64,000 nucleotides of DNA. Source: Candidatus Nyctobacter psychrophilus (GTDB taxonomy: Bacteria; Vulcanimicrobiota; Vulcanimicrobiia; Vulcanimicrobiales; Vulcanimicrobiaceae). Of this stretch, positions 16,820 to 24,716 are shown piece after piece (the stretch's first letter is position 1; every line of letters starts with the position of its first letter). The notes beneath the pieces were generated by a model. It was not told the DNA's origin. It saw only the letters and a list, made by a program, of their open reading frames with translations, and ran no database searches. Made by a program: the position numbers and the translations under genes. Location: assembly GCA_014305025.1 (NCBI GenBank), contig JACRTY010000049.1:62001-126000 (forward strand). The letters run 5' to 3'.

Positions 16820-17230
16820 GTGTTTCGATTTCCCGTAGCTCTCATTGGGGTGATGCTTTCAGCGCTCCCGGTTGCGGCATTCGCCGACCCGGTGCCGCTG
16901 GGCGACATCACCAATACCGCGACGCTCGACGGCTCGGCATTTGCGCACGCCATCGGCTTGGTGCGGGTCAATGTGGCGGCGGGCGTCGGCAACGAGCAGA
17001 TCAACACCGCTACGATCGGCTTCGGCCGCTCGGCTTCGGACGCGATGCTGGCCGGCGTCTCCACGAGCCAGAAAATCGGTCCTATCCAAACCGTCAACCT
17101 CGGCGCGCACGACCGGGTCATCCTGTCGCCGGGCGCCTTCGCTCATGCCAGCGGCCTCGTTCAAGTGAACCAAACCGCGGGCAACGGCAATGCTTCGACC
17201 AACGCCTTCACACTGCAGGTCCACCCCTAA
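16820..17230 (+). CDS. FapB-like small secreted amyloid-repeat protein
   Basis: A 136-residue exported protein. GTG 16820 is chosen because GGAG lies seven bases upstream and the product begins with a clean signal peptide (MFRFPVALIGVMLSALPVAAFA). The mature part has two imperfect repeats, each ending in the same motif: LVRVNVAAGVGNEQIN (about residues 46-61) and LVQVNQTAGNGNASTN (about 111-126). The V-N-x-x-A-G-x-G-N-x-x-x-N pattern recurs in the next protein and resembles the amyloid-core repeats of Pseudomonas FapB/FapC. By position and small size it corresponds to FapB, the minor nucleating subunit. It is followed by the large repeat protein after 42 bases. Confidence 0.75.
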   Translation: MFRFPVALIGVMLSALPVAAFADPVPLGDITNTATLDGSAFAHAIGLVRVNVAAGVGNEQINTATIGFGRSASDAMLAGVSTSQKIGPIQTVNLGAHDRVILSPGAFAHASGLVQVNQTAGNGNASTNAFTLQVHP

Positions 17231-17272
17231 CCCCATGCGACCCTTTCGTCCCTTTCGAACTGTGAGGTCATC

Positions 17273-18958
17273 GTGAACCGATCTTTCCTTTCCGTGCTGG
17301 GCACGGTAGCCATCGTCGCAGCAGCCGGCTCTCCGGTGCTCGCCGACGGAACCAGCAATCAAAATAGTTCCGGCGCTTCGGGCGTCATCACCATCAGCCC
17401 CACCGCGATCCTGACCGGCAACGTGCTCAAAGCGGCCTCCGGCAATGCCGGGGTCAACGTTGCGTCAGGCGTCGGCAACAGCCAGACGAACATGACGATC
17501 ATCCACGGCAACGGCACGCTCAGCAGCGCGCTGACCGGCGCCGGTGCGGGCAAGACCGCCGCGTCGAGCGCATCCTGCAACTGCTCGTCCAACGGCGGTC
17601 TGCGGCTCAACCAGTCGACGACCGACCTCAACGGCGTGCGCGTTCAGGGCAACGGCCTGACCGAAACCAATACGAACACCGTGAGCGACCATCTGGCGAT
17701 CACGGCCAACGAGAACTCGACCTATAATCGCAACAGAACGTCGAGCTCGAACAGCAACTCGACGGCGACGACGACCAACATGAAGTTCGAAGCAAAACAG
17801 GCTTCGAGCGCATCGAATTCGGCGTCGAACTCCTCGGCCACGCTCAACGAGTCGGCCAGTGCGACTCAGGACAGCAACTCCTCGAACAGCAAGAACCGGA
17901 GCGCCTCGTCTTCGAGCAGCAGCTCTTCGAACAGTAACAGCAACTCGAGCAACAGCGCGAACAGCCACAATGACTCGAGCAACAGTTCGAACAGCCACGC
18001 AGACTCCAGCAACAGCGCGAACAGCCATCGTGACTCGAGCAACAGCGCCAACGATCACAGCGATTCGAACGCCAACGTCTCGGCTAACGGTTCCCAGAAG
18101 TCGAAGTCGTCTGGTTCGAGCGCGTCGAACCACACGCACTACAACAACGGCGGCGGCAATTTCGGTGAGTCGCAGGACCATTCCAAGAACAATAGCTCCT
18201 CGGGCGATTTCAACGCCAGCGCGAGCCAGTCGGCCAACGACAACTCCAACAGCAACAATTCGTCGGACAAGAACGCCAACAGCAACAACTCGTCCGACAA
18301 CAATGCCAACAGCAACAACTCGTCCGACAAAAATTCCAATAGCAACAAGTCGGCCAGCAGCTCGGCATCGGCCAACGCCGCCAACGCAAGCGCCGCGGCC
18401 TCAGCGGAAAACGCGTCGAGCCACAAGGACGCTTCCGCGACGCTGAACGCAAGCGCCTCGGCGACGAACAGCGCTTCGAGCTCGAAGAACAGTGCCTCCT
18501 CGAGCATGAGCATGTCGGGCAACACGACCACGACCAACAAGAGCGCCTCGAGCAATTCGTCTCTGTCGGACAACAGTTCCAGCACGTTCAACGAGAACGT
18601 CGACGCGACGCAGACGCACACGGTCACCAACTCCCAGACCTTCACGGCAACCGGGTCCGTGAACGCCGGCGCCGATGGCGTCGGAGCGGGTGCCACGGGC
18701 AACATCGGCGTCAACGTGGCGGCGGGCGCCTTCAACAACCAAGCCAACGCGACGCTGATCAGCGCTCCGGGCAACATGGGCCAGAGAGCGTCGATCCGCG
18801 CCAACCAGAACGTTTCGGGTCTCCGTAACATCCTGACGGCCAACACCAACGCCTCGGCCACCGGGAACACGTTCAACGGTGCAAGCGGTAACCTCAGCTT
18901 GAACGTTGCCGCCGGCGTCGGCAACCAACAGAGCAACTCCCTCGTCGTTCAACCCTAA
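17273..18958 (+). CDS. fapC: FapC-like large Ser/Asn-rich amyloid subunit
   Basis: A 561-residue secreted protein (GTG 17273 preceded by GAGG; signal peptide to about residue 25, ending VLADG). It has three copies of an amyloid-type motif: GVNVASGVGNSQTN (about 60-73), GVNVAAGAFNNQAN (about 479-492) and LNVAAGVGNQQSN (about 543-555). Between the first and second copies lies a very low-complexity linker of about 330 residues dominated by Ser, Asn, Ala, Asp and Lys, including 10-residue tandem repeats. This layout, amyloid repeats separated by variable linkers, is that of FapC, the main subunit of Pseudomonas Fap fibrils. A CNC pair sits near residue 101, away from the C-terminus. The linker is far longer than usual. 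Function as fibre subunit is inferred. Confidence 0.82.
   Translation: MNRSFLSVLGTVAIVAAAGSPVLADGTSNQNSSGASGVITISPTAILTGNVLKAASGNAGVNVASGVGNSQTNMTIIHGNGTLSSALTGAGAGKTAASSASCNCSSNGGLRLNQSTTDLNGVRVQGNGLTETNTNTVSDHLAITANENSTYNRNRTSSSNSNSTATTTNMKFEAKQASSASNSASNSSATLNESASATQDSNSSNSKNRSASSSSSSSSNSNSNSSNSANSHNDSSNSSNSHADSSNSANSHRDSSNSANDHSDSNANVSANGSQKSKSSGSSASNHTHYNNGGGNFGESQDHSKNNSSSGDFNASASQSANDNSNSNNSSDKNANSNNSSDNNANSNNSSDKNSNSNKSASSSASANAANASAAASAENASSHKDASATLNASASATNSASSSKNSASSSMSMSGNTTTTNKSASSNSSLSDNSSSTFNENVDATQTHTVTNSQTFTATGSVNAGADGVGAGATGNIGVNVAAGAFNNQANATLISAPGNMGQRASIRANQNVSGLRNILTANTNASATGNTFNGASGNLSLNVAAGVGNQQSNSLVVQP
17945..18064 (+). repeat. Four 30-bp tandem repeats inside the fapC-like gene
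   Basis: Units at 17945-17974, 17975-18004, 18005-18034 and 18035-18064 encode variants of the decapeptide SSNS(A/S)N(S/D)HxD. DNA identity between units is high and changes cluster at the last codons, so the array grew by tandem duplication and probably varies in length between strains. Confidence 0.85.
18260..18349 (+). repeat. Three 30-bp tandem repeats inside the fapC-like gene
   Basis: Units at 18260-18289, 18290-18319 and 18320-18349 encode SSD(K/N)N(A/S)NSN(N/K). They are unrelated in detail to the array at 17945 but share its 10-residue period, hinting that the linker length per repeat is constrained. Confidence 0.85.
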
Positions 18959-19028
18959 ACCAAAAACGGACGGCGGCGCGGAATCTACCGCGTCGTCGTC
19001 CTCGTTCTTTTCATCGGGGAATTCCACA

Positions 19029-19742
19029 GTGAAGCGATCTTGGTTCATCCTCACCGCGCTCGTCGCGGCGCTCCTCTGGCCGGCGCAACCGGTGCGCGCG
19101 AACGACAGCGTCGGCGCGCTCGTGGCCGTGCAGGGCGAGGATGCGGTTCACCACGTGCTGAGCATGCGCGAGCGGCGCTTCGACGGCATCGTCGAAGAGC
19201 GGCTCGATTTCTCGTGCGGCGCGGCGGTCCTGGCGACACTGTTCCGTGACGGGTACGCGGCGCCGGTTACGGAGCGCGACGTGTTCGCCGGGATGCTCAA
19301 CGTCTCGGATGCCGCAACCGTCAGCCGGCGCGGCTTCTCACTGCTGGACATCAAGAATTATGCTAAGACCGTTGGGCTCGGAGCCGAGGGATTCAACCTC
19401 CCCATTCGCTCGCTCGGCGATCTCAAAGTGCCCGGAGTCGTCCTCCTCAACTATCACGGCTATCATCATTTCGCGCTTCTGCGCCACCTCGACGACCAGT
19501 ATGCGTACGTCGCGGATCCGGCGCTGGGAAACCGCGTTCTTTCACTGCCCGATTTCGCATCAGAATGGAATGGTATCGTGCTCGTCATACTCGGCCAGGG
19601 CTATCGTACCGATAACGTGCTCGCGCGCGTGAAGGCGCCGCTCGGCACGAGCGATCTGCTGGCAGCGTCGCCGAACACGCCGCTGCCGGAAGTCAACGCG
19701 ACGTTGATGTTCATCGGCGCGCCTGCGGTGCAACGGATATGA
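19029..19742 (+). CDS. fapD: FapD-like C39-type cysteine peptidase, exported
   Basis: A 237-residue protein with a signal peptide (KRSWFILTALVAALLWPAQPVRA; start GTG 19029). It carries a papain-like C39 fold: catalytic Cys63 in RLDFSCGAAVLATLF, His146/147 in YHGYHHFALLRHL and Asp163 in YVADPALGN. In Pseudomonas, FapD is a periplasmic C39-like peptidase needed for Fap fibre secretion; C39 enzymes of ABC exporters are instead fused to transporters, which is not the case here. The position directly after the large repeat protein, followed by an ATGA overlap with the next gene, matches the fap operon. Substrate is presumably one of the neighbouring secreted proteins (inference). Confidence 0.85.
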   Translation: MKRSWFILTALVAALLWPAQPVRANDSVGALVAVQGEDAVHHVLSMRERRFDGIVEERLDFSCGAAVLATLFRDGYAAPVTERDVFAGMLNVSDAATVSRRGFSLLDIKNYAKTVGLGAEGFNLPIRSLGDLKVPGVVLLNYHGYHHFALLRHLDDQYAYVADPALGNRVLSLPDFASEWNGIVLVILGQGYRTDNVLARVKAPLGTSDLLAASPNTPLPEVNATLMFIGAPAVQRI

Positions 19743-20620
19743 AACGCTCTCTCGTCGCGGCAGCGCTTCTGGCGAGCGTGGTTCTTCCGGCCACGTCGGT
19801 TCGGGCCGACGATTCCGTCGATGCCGCGTTCGGCGCGAAGGCTCCGGCGGCTGCGCCTCTGGCCGATGCCGCATTGCGTGACGTCCGTGGTCACTATATC
19901 GTACCGCAATCCGCCGCCGCTCCCATCGGCGCACGGGCGCTGAACGCAAGCGCGGCATCGGCGACGCAAACGGCGACGGCGGGAGCATCTTCAAGCAGCG
20001 CCGGCAGCGCAGTGCCGGGAGGGGGTAACGCTCTGGGAGGCCGCGTCGTTTACTTCGGATTCGACTTGAGTTCCGTGTTTACGACGCACGGGCCGGGAGG
20101 TGCGACGACGTACAGCGCCGGTGAAGCCGTCGGTATCGACTTGAGCGGTGCCAAGCCGGTCGTGACCGTCAACTCGTACACCGCGCGCGGCGGCGCCGCA
20201 GGCGGCTCCGTAGCGGGAAGCGGAAGCACCGCCGGCACGATCGCCGACGGTCGCATCGCCGGCGTTGGGCAGACGATCCAGATCGCGGGCAACGGCAATA
20301 CCGTCACCAATGGCGCCACGGTGGACGTTTCCACGGTACGCCCGACGCTGGTTCTCAATTCGCTGTCGGGCACGGCGTGCGGCTCACCGTGTACCGTAAA
20401 CGTGGACCCGGGAGCACTGGGCGTCGCCATCAATCTGCCGGGCGGCCAAATTTCTCAGGGCATTGCGGGCGGCTCGGTGTATCAAGCGGTGCAGCTCACG
20501 ACGGGCGGCAACGCGGTTGCCAACCAACTGAAGCTTGCGCTGCAGGTGGCGCCCGGCACGGGAACGGCGGTGACCGCGCCGGTCAACCTCATTCCCTCCA
20601 CGCTGCAGTTGCTTCACTAG
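19739..20620 (+). CDS. Secreted accessory protein in the FapE position
   Basis: A 293-residue exported protein (ATG 19739 overlapping the previous TGA; signal peptide ending SVRADD). It opens with an Ala-rich stretch containing LADAALRDVRGHYIVP, then a Ser/Gly/Ala-rich linker, then a repetitive Gly/Val/Thr-rich beta-type region. That region has IQIAGNGNTVTNGATVDV and NLPGGQISQGIAGGSVYQA, reminiscent of the amyloid-repeat proteins next door. A C-x-x-x-C pair lies at C214 and C218. I do not find a firm family match; the FapE assignment rests on order (between FapD and FapF) and secretion. It could be a minor fibre component or assembly factor. Confidence 0.65.
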   Translation: MKRSLVAAALLASVVLPATSVRADDSVDAAFGAKAPAAAPLADAALRDVRGHYIVPQSAAAPIGARALNASAASATQTATAGASSSSAGSAVPGGGNALGGRVVYFGFDLSSVFTTHGPGGATTYSAGEAVGIDLSGAKPVVTVNSYTARGGAAGGSVAGSGSTAGTIADGRIAGVGQTIQIAGNGNTVTNGATVDVSTVRPTLVLNSLSGTACGSPCTVNVDPGALGVAINLPGGQISQGIAGGSVYQAVQLTTGGNAVANQLKLALQVAPGTGTAVTAPVNLIPSTLQLLH

Positions 20621-20652
20621 CGAACGACCTCCATTCCAGAAAGCGTTTTGTG

Positions 20653-22143
20653 ATGAAATCGACCATGCTTCGCCGTTCCGCCGCCTGTAGCGTTTTGCTC
20701 GGCTTTGCGACGCCGCTCATCGGTGCGGCACCCGCGCCGAAAAGCGCGGGGGCGAACCTCGCCGATCAGTTCAAACATCAGCTCGTCGCTCAAGTCGTTG
20801 CCATCGCGCCGGCGCCCGCGGCCCGCAAGAAAGCACCTTCGAGAGTAACCTCCAAGGTCGTGGCCATCGTGCCGGGCAACGCGGACGCAGCCGCGCTTCA
20901 AGCCACGCTCCTCGCGGTCGAAGAGCGCTTGCAAGCCAAGAACGGCGATCAGCAGGCGCAGATCAACGAGTTGCGCTCGGAGATTGCGCAACTCAAGGCG
21001 ATGCGGGCTGCCGGCGTCGTCGGGCCCGTGTCACCGCGAAGCTTGGCGGCGGTCAGACCCGCGAGCGGCGCGACCGCGCGGACCTCGGCTGCGACAACGG
21101 CTGCCTCCGCAACCGCCGGCGGTGCAACGAAGACCGTCGCCAGTGCAGCGGTGCCGGCCGGTGCTCCCGAACAGGCTGCGTTGACGACCGCTCCCACCGA
21201 CGCCAGCGTCCAATCGGTCTACCAGCAGCAGAACGCACTGTTTCGCCGAAACTTGACCGTGACGCCCAGCATTACGCGCGCATACAGCGACAACCGGTTC
21301 TTTACGCTCAACGGTTTCCTCGCTCTTGATGCGATTTTTTTGGGCAACATCAATGTGACGCAGCAGCGTAGCGACATCACGGAGCTGGGTCTCAACGCGA
21401 CGTACGGCTTGACCGACCGCCTTCAGATCGAAGGTCAGGTCCCGTACTTTAGCCGTTCGACCACGTTCTCATCAGTGGGCGCCAACGAGTCGGGCGCATT
21501 GCCTTCGCAGGACCGCGTCACGAGCAGCGGTATCGGCGACGTCTTGCTCGGCGGCTATTATCAACTCGCCCGGGAAAAAGGCAACGCTCCGGGCGTGACC
21601 CTCAATGCGCACGTCTCCCTGCCGACCGGACGCTCCCCGTACGGCATCAAGTTGCTCAACGATGCCAGCAATTCCAGTCTGCAATATCCCGGCGCTCTTC
21701 CGACGGGCTCGGGCGCCATGGGTTATGAACTCGGTGCCAGTTTCGTGAAGACGAGTGATCCCGCGATTTTCTTCGGCGGCGCGAACGTCTATTACAACCA
21801 CCCGACGTCGTTCCGCGATCTGAGTACCGACCCGACCGTGCACCAGCCGGGCATTGCTCAGCCCGGCAACGCTTTCCAGTACCAGATCGGCACGGCGTTC
21901 GCCCTCAACGAAAAGACGTCGCTCTCGTTCGCCTTCGACGACATTACGACGGGCGAGACCGTTTTACAACCGATTCACGGTAAGCGCACGAGCGTGGTGG
22001 GTAGCGGAACCAACGCGGCATATCTGAGTATCTCCGCTGGGTACGCCCGCGACCGCCATCAGACCGTCATCACGGAATTCGACCTCGGCCTCACGCAGGA
22101 CGCCCCGAATTTCCAGCTCAACCTCCGCCTCCCCCACCACTAA
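20653..22143 (+). CDS. fapF: FapF-like outer-membrane exporter: coiled coil plus beta-barrel
   Basis: A 496-residue protein. After a signal peptide (KSTMLRRSAACSVLLGFATPLIGA) and a basic/Ala-rich stretch comes a clear coiled coil at about residues 77-118 (LLAVEERLQAKNGDQQAQI then ELRSEIAQLKAMRA). A Thr/Ala/Pro-rich linker to about 185 follows, then a beta-barrel of the phenol-degradation/MetA-like porin type with regular outer-membrane strands (LGLNATYGLTDRLQIEGQVPYF, GIGDVLLGGYYQLA) ending in NFQLNLRLPHH. Pseudomonas FapF has exactly this architecture, a periplasmic trimerising coiled coil and a 12-strand pore that secretes FapB, FapC and FapE. It is the last gene of the set. Bases 20621-20652 hold only the spacer. 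Confidence 0.83.
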   Translation: MKSTMLRRSAACSVLLGFATPLIGAAPAPKSAGANLADQFKHQLVAQVVAIAPAPAARKKAPSRVTSKVVAIVPGNADAAALQATLLAVEERLQAKNGDQQAQINELRSEIAQLKAMRAAGVVGPVSPRSLAAVRPASGATARTSAATTAASATAGGATKTVASAAVPAGAPEQAALTTAPTDASVQSVYQQQNALFRRNLTVTPSITRAYSDNRFFTLNGFLALDAIFLGNINVTQQRSDITELGLNATYGLTDRLQIEGQVPYFSRSTTFSSVGANESGALPSQDRVTSSGIGDVLLGGYYQLAREKGNAPGVTLNAHVSLPTGRSPYGIKLLNDASNSSLQYPGALPTGSGAMGYELGASFVKTSDPAIFFGGANVYYNHPTSFRDLSTDPTVHQPGIAQPGNAFQYQIGTAFALNEKTSLSFAFDDITTGETVLQPIHGKRTSVVGSGTNAAYLSISAGYARDRHQTVITEFDLGLTQDAPNFQLNLRLPHH

Positions 22144-22148
22144 CAACG

Positions 22149-22253
22149 GAAAGGGCTCTAAATTCAACGCATGGCGTCGTCGCTACGAGCCTCATGGCCC
22201 ACAAGCCATTTCGGCTCTAGGCTCCTCGCCCTGCGCTAAATTAGAGCCCTTTC
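22149..22253 (+). terminator. Long structured inverted repeat after the fap-like operon
   Basis: Perfect 13-bp arms (GAAAGGGCTCTAA at 22149-22161 and TTAGAGCCCTTTC at 22241-22253) enclose 79 bases. These contain further pairings: GAGCC/GGCTC around a nested ATGGC/GCCAT hairpin near 22187-22216. It begins 6 bases after the exporter stop codon. It may be the operon terminator, a stable 3' RNA end or a small structured RNA. It lacks a strong T-run. Confidence 0.5.
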
Positions 22254-22304
22254 GTGCGTGGCCAGGCCAGGTAGTTTAACGCTTTCAAGAGTAAGCGCTA
22301 AGCC

Positions 22305-22775
22305 GTGAAACGTCCGTGGCTGCTCGTTCCGCTGTTCGTGCTCGCCTTAAGTGCGGCAGCCGTGGCGAAGGGCGCCACCTTTGTTTCGGATAGCTACATC
22401 GGGCCTGGCGTTGGGCATTTTCAGTACTACGGGCGCTGGGAACACGTGCGTCGCTATCGCGACGGCCGGCTGTTCGGTACGAGTAGCCGCACCGCATCCC
22501 TCGGCGCCGCCGTGACGTTGTCGTTCGTCGGAACCGTGGTGCAATTGTACGGCGTGCGAGGTCCGGGCGGCGGGCATGCCATCATCACGCTCGACGGACA
22601 ACGGTATCGTGACCTCGATTTTTATGCACCGACGAAGACCGTGCGCGCCGTCGTTTTCACCAGTCCGGATCTGCCCCCGGGGCGGCACCGGCTGACGCTC
22701 GCGGCCCTTGGAGACGCACGGGTACCGGGTCATCGCAGCAGTTACGTGAACATTTCGGGTGCCGTCTATAAGTAG
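22305..22775 (+). CDS. Secreted protein of unknown function, beta-rich
   Basis: A 156-residue exported protein (GTG 22305; signal peptide KRPWLLVPLFVLALSAAAVA). The mature part is beta-rich and ends with the pattern PPGRHRLTLAALGDAR...SYVNISGAVYK. Together with VQLYGVRGPGGGHAIITLDGQ, this resembles jelly-roll carbohydrate-binding-like domains found as accessory modules in glycosidases. I cannot name the family. Its 3' end overlaps the start of carA by 17 bases, so the two are cotranscribed, though no functional link is evident. Confidence 0.6.
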   Translation: MKRPWLLVPLFVLALSAAAVAKGATFVSDSYIGPGVGHFQYYGRWEHVRRYRDGRLFGTSSRTASLGAAVTLSFVGTVVQLYGVRGPGGGHAIITLDGQRYRDLDFYAPTKTVRAVVFTSPDLPPGRHRLTLAALGDARVPGHRSSYVNISGAVYK

Positions 22776-23853
22776 GCCGGCTCCCGCTGCGCTGCTCCTC
22801 GCCGACGGAACGCGTTTCGACGGTGATGGCGTCGGTGACGACGCTCTGGCTCTGGGAGAAGCCGTGTTTTACACCGGCATGACCGGCTACGAAGAAGCGC
22901 TGACCGATCCGTCTTACGCGGGTCAACTCTTGACGTTCACGTATCCGATGATCGGCAACTACGGCGTCTCCGGCGACGCGATGCAGCACGGTCGGGCCTG
23001 CGTCGCGGGAGCGATTCTCAAACGCCTCGCGCGGCATCCCTCTCACCACGCGAGCACGAGCGATCTCGCAACCTGGCTCGTCGCCCAGAGCGTTCCGACC
23101 CTCACCGGCATCGACACGCGTGCGCTCACGACGGTGTTGCGTGAACACGGAACGATTCCCGCGGCCTTGGCCGTTGGTTCGGACGCGATCGAAGAGATGG
23201 AGGACGCACTGGTCCGATTCGCGTGCGAAACCAGAACGGACGGATTGGTGGCCGAAGTCGCGAGCCGCACGATGCAGACGATCGCTCCCGACGCTGCCGG
23301 GCCGCATGTCATCGTGCTGGATTGCGGCGTGAAGCGGGCGATCGTGCGCGACCTACGGGCGCTCGGGGCGCGCCTTACGATCCTGCCCTACGGAGCCTCG
23401 CAGGCCGAGATCATGGCCCACGAACCCGATGGACTGGTCATCTCGCCGGGTCCGGGGGATCCGACCGATCTGCCCCTGACGATCGCAACCGTGCGCGGAC
23501 TGGTTGGCCGGCTGCCGATGTTCGGAGTGTGTTTGGGACACCAACTCTTGGCGCTGGCGTGCGGCGGACGAACCTACAAGCTGCCGTACGGTCATCGCGG
23601 CGGCAACCAGCCGGTGATGGACCTCGAGCGCGATGCCGTCATGGTGACGGCGCACAATCACGGCTATGCGGTCGACGGTGCGTCGCTGCCGGCCGACTTG
23701 GAACCCACGATGGTCAACCTCAACGACGGCACGAACGAGGGCTTCCGGCATCGCAGTTTGCCGATAACGGCGGTGCAATTTCATCCCGAAGCGTCGCCCG
23801 GCCCCTCCGACGCGCGTTTCTTATTCGCCGAGTGGCTTGGTTCACTACCGTAA
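22759..23853 (+). CDS. carA: Carbamoyl-phosphate synthase small (glutaminase) subunit
   Basis: A 364-residue protein. The N-terminal CPSase small-chain domain (LLLADGTRFDGDGVG, GEAVFYTGMTGYEEALTDPSY) is followed by a class-I glutamine amidotransferase domain. The nucleophile is the Cys in MFGVCLGHQLLALA, and the His-Glu pair is in QFHPEASPGP. It hydrolyses glutamine and channels ammonia to CarB for pyrimidine and arginine synthesis. GTG 22759 overlaps the preceding gene; the usual length of about 360-380 is met. CarB lies at 46596, about 23 kb downstream on the same strand, instead of next door. Confidence 0.97.
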   Translation: MPSISRPAPAALLLADGTRFDGDGVGDDALALGEAVFYTGMTGYEEALTDPSYAGQLLTFTYPMIGNYGVSGDAMQHGRACVAGAILKRLARHPSHHASTSDLATWLVAQSVPTLTGIDTRALTTVLREHGTIPAALAVGSDAIEEMEDALVRFACETRTDGLVAEVASRTMQTIAPDAAGPHVIVLDCGVKRAIVRDLRALGARLTILPYGASQAEIMAHEPDGLVISPGPGDPTDLPLTIATVRGLVGRLPMFGVCLGHQLLALACGGRTYKLPYGHRGGNQPVMDLERDAVMVTAHNHGYAVDGASLPADLEPTMVNLNDGTNEGFRHRSLPITAVQFHPEASPGPSDARFLFAEWLGSLP

Positions 23854-24716
23854 CGATCCGGTTTCGCTGTGCAGCGCCGGCGGTTCTGCTGAGCCTGTAC
23901 GCACCGGCTGCGGTCGTCCACCCGGCACTTGCTGCTGCGCAGAGTCTGCGGACGCTGCACGTGCGCGATTTCTCGATGGCCGTCGATCGCCGTGACCTTG
24001 TGGTCGGTGAACGTTTTCATTTGACGATCCACGCCGCCGTCGCCGAAGAAGTAACGTCGCTCGATGAGATCGCATTGCCCAATCTGTCCGCATTCGAAGA
24101 ACTGGGTGACGAACGCCGTTGCGCCGCGAGCGGGCGCGGAACCGAATGTTTCGAAACGCTGACGCTTGACGCAACCGCTTCCGGCGCCGTGACGATCGCG
24201 CCGGCCGCGCTTGATGCGGTCGATGGCAGAACCGGCCGCCCAAGCCGCTTTCAGACCAATCCCGTGCGGGTCCGGATCGCCCCCGCACCGTTCGTCGACG
24301 CCGTGCAGGCAACGTTCGTTCAGGCCGCGTGGCTGGCGGCGCGATTCGCGGCGCTCGGCGTGCTCCTGGTGGGCGCCGCGGTTGCGCTCGCGTTTGTCCG
24401 CGGCCGCGCACGTGGTACGCGCGTCGCCGCGCCGGTCTCAACCACGTCCATGGCGTCCACCGGCCCCGATGAGCGCCTGCGTGAGCTGGTGGCGATGCTC
24501 GCGCGCGAACCGACGCGGGCGCATGCGGTGGCGCTGCGCGCCGCACTCCGCGAGCGCGCCGGAGCTCGTGCCGATGAGACCTTGGCCGACTTGGCACGTC
24601 GCGGCGCGACGCCGGGCCGCGCCGGCGCCGCACTTGCCGCCGTTGAACGGGCGAGTTTTTGTGAAGACGACCGGGTCGCCGAGGCGGCGCGCGAGGCACT
24701 GCCATACCTCTCCTGA
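23832..24716 (+). CDS. BatD-like membrane protein
   Basis: About 294 residues. GTG 23832 overlaps the end of carA by 22 bases. The N-terminal hydrophobic signal (RCAAPAVLLSLYAPAAVVHP) is followed by an exported beta-type domain (VDRRDLVVGERFHLTIHAAV, then SLDEIALPNLSAFEELGDER), one transmembrane helix (AALGVLLVGAAVALAFV, about residues 178-195) and a cytosolic tail rich in Ala and Arg. The layout matches short BatD ('oxygen tolerance') proteins that accompany MoxR ATPases. The next gene is a MoxR ATPase, which supports this. Sequence identity to named BatD proteins cannot be judged here. Confidence 0.7.
   Translation: MAWFTTVTIRFRCAAPAVLLSLYAPAAVVHPALAAAQSLRTLHVRDFSMAVDRRDLVVGERFHLTIHAAVAEEVTSLDEIALPNLSAFEELGDERRCAASGRGTECFETLTLDATASGAVTIAPAALDAVDGRTGRPSRFQTNPVRVRIAPAPFVDAVQATFVQAAWLAARFAALGVLLVGAAVALAFVRGRARGTRVAAPVSTTSMASTGPDERLRELVAMLAREPTRAHAVALRAALRERAGARADETLADLARRGATPGRAGAALAAVERASFCEDDRVAEAAREALPYLS

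Noticed and set aside
18139-18936. Leu/Ala-rich minus-strand frame opposite the FapC-like gene
   Set aside because: The leucines simply mirror the AGC/AAC serine and asparagine codons of the repeat region; no start context and no family.
17273-18958. The Ser/Asn-rich protein as an ice-nucleation or RTX-type protein
   Set aside because: The periods (10 residues) and motifs do not match those families, while flanking VNVAAG-type motifs and the C39 and barrel neighbours fit Fap.
19029-19742. The C39 peptidase as part of a bacteriocin ABC exporter
   Set aside because: There is a signal peptide and no ABC transporter domain or double-glycine leader peptide nearby.
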